In this document: one piece after another, positions 17,089-26,053 of the stretch
Numbering within the stretch: the first letter of the stretch is position 1
How the letters are laid out: each line of letters begins with the position of its first letter
Source: Romeriopsis navalis LEGE 11480
GTDB taxonomy: Bacteria; Cyanobacteriota; Cyanobacteriia; Leptolyngbyales; Leptolyngbyaceae
Assembly (NCBI RefSeq): GCF_015207035.1
Contig: NZ_JADEXQ010000019.1
Coordinates: 1-64,000, forward strand
Reading direction: 5' to 3'
Length of the DNA: 64,000 nucleotides
Notes under the pieces: generated by a model
Seen by the model: the letters and a program-made list of their open reading frames with translations, nothing else
Told to the model about the DNA's origin: nothing
The model's database searches: none
Translations under genes and position numbers: made by a program

Positions 17089-18436
17089 GCTGAGATGATT
17101 TGGCATCTGTCGTCATTGTTTGAGTGGCAAGTAGCCTCGGAAAATAGACGATAAAGGATGTTCCTTTGGTGCCGGTCTTAACATCAATCATGCCGTTTAA
17201 CCCTTCTACTATGCTGTGCACCGTCGCAAGTCCCAATCCTGAACCACTTCTGCCTAATGTTTTCTTGGAGAAAAAAGGATCAAAAATATGGGCTAAAGCA
17301 TCGTGAGGGATGCCTTCGCCGTTATCTTGAACTACTAAAGCAACATATTGACCGGCGGGGACAGTCATGTACCCTTCATAAGGGGTAGGGATATCGTAAT
17401 CTTTGACGAAGATCTCCACATCTCCTCGACCATGGATTGCATCAAATGCGTTTGTCACGAGGTTCATGACGATCCGAGTGATCATCGTATTGTCGGCCAA
17501 AACTTGTGAATCACTGTCTAGCTGCCATCGACAGTTAATATTGGGCTCCGCCGATTGCAGGGAAATAAATGAAGCAGAATTTTGGTATTGAAATACGGGC
17601 TCAGCGAGTGAAATAGCAGTGTGATATCTTCTTGACTTCTGCGACAGCATCAAAAGATCCCGCATCATTGCATGGGCCTTGTCGGAAGCCGCTTGAATTT
17701 GCAACAGCATCATTTCTTCTCTTGAGCCTTCAGCAAAAGCACTTTTCAATATGGGGGGATAGGCTGTAAGAGGATTCAGAATATTCCCCAAATCATGGGC
17801 GATGCCACTGGCCATTAATCCCAAAGACTCTAAATGTTGGGCTTTCCCTAACTTTTTTTCTAATGCAATTTTGGCCTGAGTTGCTTGTTGCAATGACTTA
17901 TGATTCAGACAGGCTTCCACAGAACAACCAAATTTATTGAGCAGTAAATGTAATTGGCTGAGTTGCCATTTCGGATATTCACATTGCCGAACTTGATTAA
18001 TACAAACAACAATAATTTGGTTCTGAGCGATAGAAAAGGCGGAAAAAATCCCTGGAAACGATTGAAAAATCGGGGAGGATTGAATCGTTGTTTCCGACTC
18101 TTGGGTATTGATACTCAACATGCCTTGAGCTTGTATTCTTTGTCGCATCTCGGTTGAGATAACCTGTTCTAGCTCGTGGGCTGGCAAACCTGGGCAAGTA
18201 TAGATGCAGCTGTATTGTTTGTCTGAGTTCACTATTTGGCTCGACAAATCCTGGAGAGCGACATCAGCGTAGATCGCCACAAAACTTAAGTTTTGACGCG
18301 ACATAAGCTTTTGGACAAAAAACTCGCAATTTTCTTGAAGATTGAGGCTGGTTCCTATCCCTAGGGATAGTTCGTACAACATTGCAATGTTGTCTTGAAT
18401 TTCGCCTGGACTGGGGGTGGAGAGCACTGCTTTCAT
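17084..18436 (-). CDS. sensor histidine kinase with GAF-like input domain
   Basis: The 450-residue cytosolic kinase has an N-terminal GAF-like sensor region (about 15-180), a coiled linker, and a dimerisation/phosphoacceptor domain with His214 in MASGIAHDLGNILNPLTAYP. The ATP-binding domain follows, with TRIVMNLVTNAFDAI (N box), VQDNGEGIPHDAL (G1), FDPFFSKKT (F box) and GSGLGLATVHSIVEG (G2). All catalytic motifs are intact. It begins 26 bp after the FIST gene, so the two form an operon and the FIST protein is probably its sensor partner. No response regulator gene is adjacent. Confidence 0.88.
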   Translation of the reverse strand: MKAVLSTPSPGEIQDNIAMLYELSLGIGTSLNLQENCEFFVQKLMSRQNLSFVAIYADVALQDLSSQIVNSDKQYSCIYTCPGLPAHELEQVISTEMRQRIQAQGMLSINTQESETTIQSSPIFQSFPGIFSAFSIAQNQIIVVCINQVRQCEYPKWQLSQLHLLLNKFGCSVEACLNHKSLQQATQAKIALEKKLGKAQHLESLGLMASGIAHDLGNILNPLTAYPPILKSAFAEGSREEMMLLQIQAASDKAHAMMRDLLMLSQKSRRYHTAISLAEPVFQYQNSASFISLQSAEPNINCRWQLDSDSQVLADNTMITRIVMNLVTNAFDAIHGRGDVEIFVKDYDIPTPYEGYMTVPAGQYVALVVQDNGEGIPHDALAHIFDPFFSKKTLGRSGSGLGLATVHSIVEGLNGMIDVKTGTKGTSFIVYFPRLLATQTMTTDAKSSQP

Positions 18437-18462
18437 AAACCTTAAATCTCAATTTCCTTCAC

Positions 18463-19584
18463 TTACATGAATGAGCCAATCGCGAGTGACTTGTTCAACA
18501 TCGCTAGACTGCTGCGTCCATCGGAAGCAATTTCACCTTTGAATAAAGCCCCAATCATCGGGGCACTTTCTACGCTCGTGAGACCGCGGTGAATCGTTGC
18601 CAGTTCTTCGGCTCCTAAATCTTCTAAAAACCAGTAGCGTGTGACGCAGTTGACGACAATATGACAGTTTGGAGGCGATGAGATTTGGCTTTTGCATGAA
18701 GCTAGGGTCTTGTCCGCAGCCTGAACCACTGATTGAGGTTGACCGTGCAATATATGCACTACGGAATTTGCCTGAATGCCGCCAATACAAACCATGCCAC
18801 CATCTTCTGTGACGGTACTGGGTAGGCGGACGATGTCTTCTGCCCCTTGCTGCAGCATGCCAAGTGGAAAACCATGAGAGAGTCGGCTGCCCAAGTCTTT
18901 TGGATGCAAAGGTTGGTTGATCTGGGCTTCAACCACCTGGCGATAAACTTCAAAAGCGGGTTGCCAGTTCAATTCATGCAGAATCTTGCCCTCACTGCGA
19001 GTGGCTAGGAGTGGTCCATGCAGTCTTTCCCAACCATGATGTGCTCCAACAACGCAGGGTTGAGCAACCAACGCGAGAACGGCGGCATTTGCAATCATGC
19101 CTTTTTCGCTCGTGAAAACACACTGTCGTTGCTGGGCTGTTTCTGCCCCTAGAATCCCGGCCCCACCGCCAAGATATTGAACACGATTGCCAAAGCGATG
19201 GTAAAGCTGAGTAAAAAAATCAGCCAAGTAAAGCGCGTCAGCGTCAGCTAATACAACTAGGGTGTGATTTTCAGGTAGTTCTTCGCGCCGGGGCAGGTGT
19301 TCTAAGGAAAAGTCCGTGCGATGAAGATCATGGACGACGAATGGCGATCGCCAAAGGTCTAAGCGAGCTACGGCACAGCCCTGTTCAACGGTTTTGTGCC
19401 CCACAATGAGGCGCATGAAAGTGCCACCAAAACAAGGAATATTTGCCTGTTTTAGCGCTTGTAAAAGTGTGGGCAGCTGAGCTTGGTTTTTCTCCGCCAC
19501 AAATAGCCACAGTCCACTACTGGGAGTGTGGTGCGCTACTGCCCAGTTAATAATCCTTGCTATATCGAATGATTCAAAAAACAT
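18463..19584 (-). CDS. FIST domain protein (FIST N and C)
   Basis: The 373-residue soluble protein matches the FIST sensory module (F-box and intracellular signal transduction), known to bind small ligands such as amino acids. FIST N covers about 20-215 (LPTLLQALKQANIPCFGGTF, HTLVVLADADALYLADFF, VQYLGGGAGILG). FIST C covers about 215-370 (HELNWQPAFEVYRQVVEAQI, LSHGFPLGMLQ, SAPMIGALFKGEIA). The downstream kinase gene lies 26 bp away. In many bacteria FIST is fused to a kinase; here the two are separate, and a fused version lies wrecked at 9839-11255. An in-frame GTG precedes the chosen ATG. Confidence 0.85.
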   Translation of the reverse strand: MFFESFDIARIINWAVAHHTPSSGLWLFVAEKNQAQLPTLLQALKQANIPCFGGTFMRLIVGHKTVEQGCAVARLDLWRSPFVVHDLHRTDFSLEHLPRREELPENHTLVVLADADALYLADFFTQLYHRFGNRVQYLGGGAGILGAETAQQRQCVFTSEKGMIANAAVLALVAQPCVVGAHHGWERLHGPLLATRSEGKILHELNWQPAFEVYRQVVEAQINQPLHPKDLGSRLSHGFPLGMLQQGAEDIVRLPSTVTEDGGMVCIGGIQANSVVHILHGQPQSVVQAADKTLASCKSQISSPPNCHIVVNCVTRYWFLEDLGAEELATIHRGLTSVESAPMIGALFKGEIASDGRSSLAMLNKSLAIGSFM

Positions 19585-20135
19585 CACCGGGAAACCTGGG
19601 GCGGAGTTCCCACTGAAATTTAGAAGTCTAACTCAGTGGAGGTCTTGTATTGTTTGCGTTATTCACTCCTCAGCAATAGGGGTTCTCGAAGCCAGTGATG
19701 ATCGGCTGCAAGGCGCTCTCCTGGACAAGCTCCGAAGAACGCACAGTCTGCTATCACAAACGATTTGACTGCCAAATCACAAAATCCTTAACTTCCTATA
19801 TACGGTAGCTGATCTTCTCGCATTTCCAACCTTGTCGCGCAAATAGTGAATTAATTGTGAAGGTTGCCGCTCTACTGGCTTCCAGATCCCCTGAAAGAGC
19901 CGATGCCCTTGGTTTGGTCCCATCTGCCCATAACTCTCCAATGTGATTCAACATTGGATGGCCGACTAGGTATCCTCCGGAAGATTCGCAGCCCAGTCGA
20001 TGATGAACTGGGCTGGAACTACAAGGGTTGAGGTGTCACTCAGCAAACAGCGCCCCATTGAGTCATCCTTGAACTCAATGGGGCGCTGTTTGCTGCGAAG
20101 TGCGATAACTGGAATCGACTTTACTGTTGTGTGAT
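19585..20135. other. 551-bp intergenic stretch
   Basis: No convincing gene. It contains a 9-bp inverted repeat, CAGCCCAGT/ACTGGGCTG (19989-20015), and the long hairpin at 20041-20095. The first part is presumably the promoter region of the FIST-kinase operon. Confidence 0.5.
20041..20095 (-). terminator. long hairpin after the beta-helix protein gene
   Basis: Two perfectly complementary 23-nt arms (20041-20063 and 20073-20095, beginning CAGCAAACAGCGCCCC) flank a 9-nt loop. It lies 40 bp past the minus-strand stop at 20136. A 23-bp stem is far longer than a usual terminator, and no T tract follows on either strand, so it could instead stabilise the mRNA 3' end or be a small repeat element. 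Confidence 0.5.
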
Positions 20136-21926
20136 TTAGTACTTATCAAGTACTGGGGCTAATCCAGCATCAACTAGACGTTTGACTAATTCTTCGGCTT
20201 CTTGGCGATCGTTAAATGCGCCGACCTGAATTACAGATTGGCGATTGACGGTGGCATTGAATGCACCTGGAACGAGTTCGCGGAGTTTAAGCAGCTGGTC
20301 ACCACTAACTTTCGGTACGTATACCCGCAGTTTGAAGTTTGGCTTTACTGTTGGGCGAGACTTTTGACTGCGCCAGACGGAGGCGGCTGAACCGACATTA
20401 CCGACGGGAATCTTGCCTTTGGGGACCGGGAGAATATTTTTGGCCGGACGGATGGTTTGAGCGCGATCCCGCTCAACGACTACTACCCCATTTGCTGGAG
20501 CAGCAGCGGTGGGATTAATCGCGGGCGATGGAACCGCGATGGGAATGCTATTGCTATCGGTTGCAGGCGTAGCAACGGCAGTGCCGCCGAGGACGCTGGG
20601 CTTTGAAACGCGCAATTCGGGAACGTTGGGGAGCGATCGGCGACTGGTTGCCGCGTTGCCAAAATTACGGATTTGGCTCTGATCGACGGGGCGGGCGACG
20701 GGGCGCAACTTTGGTGCTAAGCGTTTCGGAATTGACGGTAAGCGAAGGAGTGGTAGGTTGCTGGTATCAATCGGGGGAATGGTGACGGACGGCTTGGCGG
20801 TGTCGGTGGTGTCAGAGCCAATGCGCGAACTCATTTTGCTCGGCTTGAGTTGGACTGGCTTGATGCTCGCAAACTGACGTACTGGCTGAGTTGCCACAGC
20901 AACCGTCGATTGCTGATCGAGCTTGCCAGTTGTCTTGTCGATCGTATTGCCAACATTTGGTAGGGTCTGGTTTGTGGCGACCGCATTGACGTCAAACTTA
21001 CCGTTGCGCGCAAACTGATTGTGGCCCGGATCGCGCTTGTTCCCTAGATGGGGGCGGGATTGACTAATGGCGACGAGACCATTGCGATCGTTATCGGTAA
21101 TGGTATTTTGGCGCAGAATTGGTTGGGCATTGCCTTGAACCAAGATGCCATCTTTATTCCGGGTGACGCGATTGCCGATTAGTCGGGGTGTGGCATGTTG
21201 GGCGATATTGATGCCAAAACCCGTATTGTCGAAGGTATTCTCAATAATCTCGGGTCGCGAATGGCCATAAATCGTGATGCCATTGGCCCCGTTCTGGGTG
21301 AAGTAATTATTTTTGAGAATTGGCGCACTGCTGCCGACGATCGACACACCATCATGAGTGCTGCCAATAAAGGTGTTGTCGCTGATGACAGGGCTAGTTG
21401 ATTCAATCCAGAGGCCATAGCCCTGGGGGGCCGGATTGGTCACTGTGACGCCGCGGAGGCCCGCACGATTGGCGCCGAGTAGTGTGATGTTTTGGCGCGC
21501 AAAGGTGCGACTGAGGTAAGTGCCGCTGCCTTTGATAATGACTGCTTGACCGCGATTTGCCGCTTGGCCTTGAATCGTCATTCCCGACTTCATGACGATC
21601 GGAAATTGTTCGCCAGTGGTGGCGCTGTAGGTGCCTGGTGCCAGCACAATAATCGTATTTTCCGGGGCCGCAGTGATTGCCTGTGTGATGGTGCGAAATG
21701 GCGCGGCAAGACTGCCATCGTTCTGGTCGTTACCCTTGCGGGGATTAACGTAGCGGAAGCTATAACTGTGCGTTTGACGTTTGGCGGCGATCAGTTGCGG
21801 ATTATTATCCTGGGCGAAGGCCTGACCGGCAGTCACGCCGATGGCCAAGGTGGATAAACCGGTGGCCAGAAGGCAAGGGGACAGGAAAGCGCTGACGTAA
21901 CGAGCGGTTGAAGAGATAGAACTCAT
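20136..21926 (-). CDS. exported right-handed beta-helix (DUF1565-type) protein with C-terminal SPOR domain
   Basis: The 596-residue protein starts with a signal peptide: hydrophobic core FLSPCLLATGLSTLAIGVTA, likely cut after AGQAFA. Residues about 55-320 form a DUF1565/pectate-lyase-like beta helix: YVNPRKGNDQNDGS, AITAAPENTIIVLAPGTY, and repeated rungs such as NGANGITIYGHSRPEIIENT. A long Pro/Ser/Thr-rich linker (about 340-510) leads to a C-terminal SPOR domain (SVIQVGAFNDRQEAEELVKR), which in other proteins binds denuded peptidoglycan. It is therefore probably a periplasmic or wall-associated protein. No carbohydrate-cleaving residues can be assigned. Confidence 0.85.
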   Translation of the reverse strand: MSSISSTARYVSAFLSPCLLATGLSTLAIGVTAGQAFAQDNNPQLIAAKRQTHSYSFRYVNPRKGNDQNDGSLAAPFRTITQAITAAPENTIIVLAPGTYSATTGEQFPIVMKSGMTIQGQAANRGQAVIIKGSGTYLSRTFARQNITLLGANRAGLRGVTVTNPAPQGYGLWIESTSPVISDNTFIGSTHDGVSIVGSSAPILKNNYFTQNGANGITIYGHSRPEIIENTFDNTGFGINIAQHATPRLIGNRVTRNKDGILVQGNAQPILRQNTITDNDRNGLVAISQSRPHLGNKRDPGHNQFARNGKFDVNAVATNQTLPNVGNTIDKTTGKLDQQSTVAVATQPVRQFASIKPVQLKPSKMSSRIGSDTTDTAKPSVTIPPIDTSNLPLLRLPSIPKRLAPKLRPVARPVDQSQIRNFGNAATSRRSLPNVPELRVSKPSVLGGTAVATPATDSNSIPIAVPSPAINPTAAAPANGVVVVERDRAQTIRPAKNILPVPKGKIPVGNVGSAASVWRSQKSRPTVKPNFKLRVYVPKVSGDQLLKLRELVPGAFNATVNRQSVIQVGAFNDRQEAEELVKRLVDAGLAPVLDKY

Positions 21927-22164
21927 GGTGAATTTGTCCTATTACACGGCTATAGGATCACTTGGTGTTGTACTTTAACTGAACTTTCTGAAACTGAACC
22001 ACAAAATCTGACTCACTCAACAGGGTTCTATAGTTCTATCCACAGATAAAGTTGCGCCATCTGGGTAATTACAGATTTTTCTACTGAATAACTTGATCTA
22101 AATGCGGATTACTCTCTGTAACATTTCGCTATAAATTTCTGTATCGGTTGCATTCCGCGCTTTA

Positions 22165-22389
22165 GTGGATTTGCTTGATGAATTGTGGGCTAGAGGATTT
22201 TGTGAAGGTGATAATTTTGCGTATATCTACGATGTTAAATCTTGCTTCAGTCTGATTTATGGCGAGATTGCTCGCGGTGAGGTGCCCATCTGCGCTGCGT
22301 CGATGACGATAGGTGCAGATGGGCGCGCTCAGGTCTGTAACAATTTTGGGTTGGATCATCCAATTTGTGGGATCACGGGTTGTGGATAA
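22165..22389 (+). CDS. small hypothetical protein (doubtful)
   Basis: A 74-codon frame starts at GTG, with no clear ribosome binding site. The product begins MDLLDELWARGFCEGDNFAY and has several Cys residues toward the end (DHPICGITGCG). No family is recognised. It may be chance, or a remnant of a longer gene. Confidence 0.22.
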   Translation: MDLLDELWARGFCEGDNFAYIYDVKSCFSLIYGEIARGEVPICAASMTIGADGRAQVCNNFGLDHPICGITGCG

Positions 22390-22628
22390 GCGTGAGGGAA
22401 TACCCCAAAAAATCCTGGATGCCGATCGTGCCCCAGGAAAATCATGTGATAAGGCGCCGGGTAAATTGTTGAGATGAAGCAGTCCCCATAGGAGATTGCT
22501 CGTGAGCCTGCGGTAATCGCAGCGCGATCACCGTTCCAAAGTCAGGTGTCAGCAGCGTTGACTACTGATATCTAAGGTATAAATATTAACAAGGCTCTCA
22601 AGAAAGTATTTAATTTCGCGAATTTTCG

Positions 22629-22658
22629 AAGCGCTTAACTTCGTTCGGTTGAGCGCTT
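22629..22658. repeat. inverted repeat 70 bp upstream of the first DUF4347 gene
   Basis: AAGCGCTTAAC (22629-22639) and GTTGAGCGCTT (22648-22658) form an 11-pair stem with one G-U and an 8-nt loop. No U tract follows at once, so it may be a leader hairpin or an operator. Confidence 0.45.
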
Positions 22659-22727
22659 TGATCGAGGTTATTCAATCTGCCTGTTTGATGCCTTGGGTTT
22701 GTTTATTCTGGAAATCTGACAAAAATA

Positions 22728-25700
22728 ATGCTTAATTCCATCATCGTTCCGACCGTGCCGGTTGTTGATCCGACTGCTGTTTTGTTTGTAGATGCTGGGG
22801 TGGGGCAGCGGGAGCTGTTGACTCAGAGTGCGGCCTCCGGGACGGCGGTGTACTGGCTCGATGCGGAGCGAGATGCGATCGGGCAAATCACCACAGTGTT
22901 GGCGGCGCATCGGGGCTTAGAAAGCGTGCAGATTGCTTCCCATGGCATGATCGGGGGAGTGCAGTTGGGTGGTGATTGGTTGTCGGCGGCTAATCTTTCC
23001 AATTATGTGGGGCACTTAAAAACTTGGGGTGAGGCCTTAAGTGAAACGGGTGACTTACTGCTGTATGGCTGTGAAGTGGGTCAAGGGGCAGTGGGGAGTG
23101 ACTTTGTTGCTAGTTTGGCAGCGATGACGGGGGCGGACGTGGCGGCCTCGAATAATTTGACGGGGCATCACTCGTTGGGTGGTGATTGGGACCTGGAGGT
23201 GATGAGCGGTGCGATTGAGGCCGTTGGCTTGGTGGCGGATGAGTTTCAGAATGTGCTGAATCCGATCATTACGTTGCCGAGTTTGGCGGTCTCTTATCAA
23301 GAAAATGCGGCACCGGTGATACTTGATGTTGGGGCAACGGTGAGTGATTCGACCTCAGCGGACTTTGATACTGGGAGCCTGACGGTGAGCGTCAGTAGTG
23401 GAGGGACAGCGGACGATCGGTTATCCATCAATAATCAGGGAACAGGCACAAATCAGATTGGCCTAGATGGACGAATTGTCACCTATGAAGGGTCGCGCAT
23501 TGGCACCTATACCGGCGGAATTGGGGGGAGTGATCAACTGGTAATCAGCTTGGAAGCAGCGGCGACCGCGGTCGCGACCCAAGCCCTCGTGCGAAATTTA
23601 GCCTATAGCAATGTGTCGGAAGATTTGGCCACGGGCAATCGGACGGTGCAAATCGTCCTGAATGATGGTGATGGCAATGTTAGTGCAACTGTCGGTAAGC
23701 CTGTGCAGGTGACAGGGACAAATGATGGATTAACCTTTCGGCAGAAGACTATCATCTACGATGGCAGTAGTGGTCAAACGCCTGATCAAACGGCTTCGCT
23801 ATTTTACCAAGACTCAACGGTATTTCCGGTAAATCAGGGGACTGCTAGTGCGGTGGCGGCAAACGGCGGGACAACCTTAACGACGGATGCGGATGCTTAC
23901 TCGGGCTATAGCAGCTATGCGGTGAATTTTACGGTGTTCCCACCTTCGATTACGACGCAACTCAAGAATCCGAATTTCCCCACGCTGGATCGGAATCAGG
24001 GTTATGCGGTGAGTTTCACGGCGGATGTGATTTCCGAGTCTCGGACGGCGGCAGCGAATAAAGATAACTATCGGGGAGACGATCGCGCGGGTTTCTCCGT
24101 CATCGTTGTTAGTAGTGATGGTCAGAATGCGATCGAGCTGGGTTTCCAACGACTCAGTAGCACTACCCTCCGGGTGTTTGCCCAAGAGGATGGAACGAAT
24201 CAGTCCAATCAGGCCCTGGAGCCGAGCTTAAATGGGGATGCGCAGTATCGTCAGCTATTTAGTCAGGCGGAATCGGCTGACTTTAGTGCAACCGGTGCGG
24301 TGAGTTATGACCTATTGGTTTCGGGTGATACTTACACGTTGTTGGTGAACGGGAATGCGGTCTTGAGTGGCAGACTGCGAGACTATACCGCCTTTGTGCC
24401 CCAAACGGTGTTTAATGTTCAGCCACCGAGTCCCTATCAACAGGCAAATATGGTGGTGTTTGGTGACAACACACCGACGGCTCAGACCCAGACTAAAATC
24501 GACCAAATTGCAATTTCGACTAATGCTGCTGTAACTTTGCCTGGCTTATCGGTGGATGCCGGTAATTCCTTGAGCGTAACGGGTTTATCGGATCTGCTGA
24601 TTTTCGATCGTGATTTACCAAACACGCTGACGTTAACGCTAACGACGACTAGTGGCAATGTAACTGTCAACAGTAATGTTAGCGGTGGTGTGACGGCGGG
24701 AAATATTACTCAAAATGGTTCGAAGACGGTGACTCTAACGGGCAGCTTGAGCCAGATTACGCAGACGTTGATTGCCGCAAATGCTCTGACCTATCAGGCA
24801 AGTGCTAATTTTAGTGGGAATGATCAGCTAACGATTACCCTCGATGACGGCAGTGGGGCGCAGACCGTGGCCCAAACCATGGATATTGCTGTGTCAGGGC
24901 CGAAGGCGGAGATTCTCTGGCGGAATACACGGTTGGGAATTAGTACATTTTGGTACCTGAATAATGCGACGGAATTTGTGGCGGCCCAGAGCTTGGTTTA
25001 TGGTGCGGGGATTGGTGATTCGCGCGTCGGCACTGAGGTGAATTGGGACCCCAGCTGGCGGTTAGCGGGTGTTGCTGACTTTAATAGTGATGGGATTCAA
25101 GACCATCTTTATGAAAATGGCGTCGATATATTGATTTCAACGTTGGGCCGGACGAATGGTCAGACTGCAACGTTAGAATCGGCTGTCTCGCCCACAATTA
25201 ATGGTGTGACGCGCACGATCCCAGTGGGCTGGGATTTGGTCGGTGCCGCTGATATGAACCGGGATGGCATTGGTGATTTGATTTTCCGCAGTCAGGCGTT
25301 GGATATCACGGCGATTTGGCAGATGGGCAATACGAATCAGGTGACGAATCCGGTCTTAGTGACCAATACAAGCAATGAAATTGCCCGGACTGGCGCGCTG
25401 GGTCAGTTCAGTCCATGGACGTTGGATGCGATCGGTGATTTTGATGGAGATAATGATATTGACTTTGTCTATCGCTGGGCGGCGGCGAATCTGACGGCGT
25501 TGTGGACGATGAATGGCTTGCAAGTTGAGTCGACGGCGTTGCTGAACGTGTCTGCCCCAGTTGGGTTTGAGGTGCGGGGTGTGGGTGACTTTAACGGCGA
25601 TGGGACACAGGATATTGTCTTACGCAATCAGTTAACTGACCAGACCAAATTATGGACGTTTAGTAATGGTGTGGCAACCGAGAGTTTCTTGCCAGCGACG

Positions 25701-25946
25701 GGGAGTCCGGCCTGGCAGATTGAAGCGATCGCCGATATGAATGGGGATGGAACGGACGACTTGATTTGGCAGAATCGTGCGGCTGATTTTGCCGCGGTTT
25801 GGGTGATGCAAAACGGTCAGGTTTCGGCTGCTTCGAATTTGGTGCGAGATTTCCGGGTTGGGGGGAGTCAAGGGGCGATTCAGAGTGGTGATCCGGGTTG
25901 GGATATTGAGGATGCGGCGGCGGCACCAGCGGCGAATCTGATGTAA
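22728..25946 (+). CDS. DUF4347 surface-type protein with FG-GAP/VCBS-like C-terminus
   Basis: The 1072-residue protein begins with DUF4347 (residues about 12-170: VDAGVGQRELLTQSAA, VQIASHGMIGGVQLG, LLLYGCEVGQG). His72 and Cys115 sit where caspase-like folds carry their catalytic pair. A cadherin-like stretch follows (LDVGATVSDSTSADFDTGSL), then a region resembling a lectin or laminin-G fold (about 340-600). The last 350 residues hold FG-GAP/VCBS-like blades with calcium-binding DxDxDG patterns (GDFDGDNDIDFVYRW, ADMNGDGTDDLIWQ). Such proteins are usually exported; no classical signal peptide is present, which is common for DUF4347 proteins. A paralogue follows 107 bp downstream. Confidence 0.85.
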   Translation: MLNSIIVPTVPVVDPTAVLFVDAGVGQRELLTQSAASGTAVYWLDAERDAIGQITTVLAAHRGLESVQIASHGMIGGVQLGGDWLSAANLSNYVGHLKTWGEALSETGDLLLYGCEVGQGAVGSDFVASLAAMTGADVAASNNLTGHHSLGGDWDLEVMSGAIEAVGLVADEFQNVLNPIITLPSLAVSYQENAAPVILDVGATVSDSTSADFDTGSLTVSVSSGGTADDRLSINNQGTGTNQIGLDGRIVTYEGSRIGTYTGGIGGSDQLVISLEAAATAVATQALVRNLAYSNVSEDLATGNRTVQIVLNDGDGNVSATVGKPVQVTGTNDGLTFRQKTIIYDGSSGQTPDQTASLFYQDSTVFPVNQGTASAVAANGGTTLTTDADAYSGYSSYAVNFTVFPPSITTQLKNPNFPTLDRNQGYAVSFTADVISESRTAAANKDNYRGDDRAGFSVIVVSSDGQNAIELGFQRLSSTTLRVFAQEDGTNQSNQALEPSLNGDAQYRQLFSQAESADFSATGAVSYDLLVSGDTYTLLVNGNAVLSGRLRDYTAFVPQTVFNVQPPSPYQQANMVVFGDNTPTAQTQTKIDQIAISTNAAVTLPGLSVDAGNSLSVTGLSDLLIFDRDLPNTLTLTLTTTSGNVTVNSNVSGGVTAGNITQNGSKTVTLTGSLSQITQTLIAANALTYQASANFSGNDQLTITLDDGSGAQTVAQTMDIAVSGPKAEILWRNTRLGISTFWYLNNATEFVAAQSLVYGAGIGDSRVGTEVNWDPSWRLAGVADFNSDGIQDHLYENGVDILISTLGRTNGQTATLESAVSPTINGVTRTIPVGWDLVGAADMNRDGIGDLIFRSQALDITAIWQMGNTNQVTNPVLVTNTSNEIARTGALGQFSPWTLDAIGDFDGDNDIDFVYRWAAANLTALWTMNGLQVESTALLNVSAPVGFEVRGVGDFNGDGTQDIVLRNQLTDQTKLWTFSNGVATESFLPATGSPAWQIEAIADMNGDGTDDLIWQNRAADFAAVWVMQNGQVSAASNLVRDFRVGGSQGAIQSGDPGWDIEDAAAAPAANLM

Positions 25947-25989
25947 CTGAATCAGGTTGAGATGTTGGATACCGGTCCGAAATAAGACA

Positions 25990-26016
25990 GTGCCCTGGTC
26001 ATCATCGCTAGGGCAC
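25990..26016 (+). terminator. hairpin between the two DUF4347 genes
   Basis: GTGCCCT (25990-25996) and AGGGCAC (26010-26016) form a 7-bp GC-rich stem 44 bp after the upstream stop. No strong T tract follows, so it may be a weak terminator, or the two genes may be partly co-transcribed. Confidence 0.4.
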
Positions 26017-26053
26017 CGTTGGTTGATGATGCAATAGGTTTTGGTTTGCCCCT

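Larger units (their letters stand above)
21927..22727. other. 801-bp intergenic stretch upstream of the DUF4347 genes
   Basis: It holds a doubtful 74-codon frame (22165-22389) and one clear hairpin (22629-22658). The rest shows no coding signal and may contain the promoters of the two divergent flanking genes. Confidence 0.45.
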
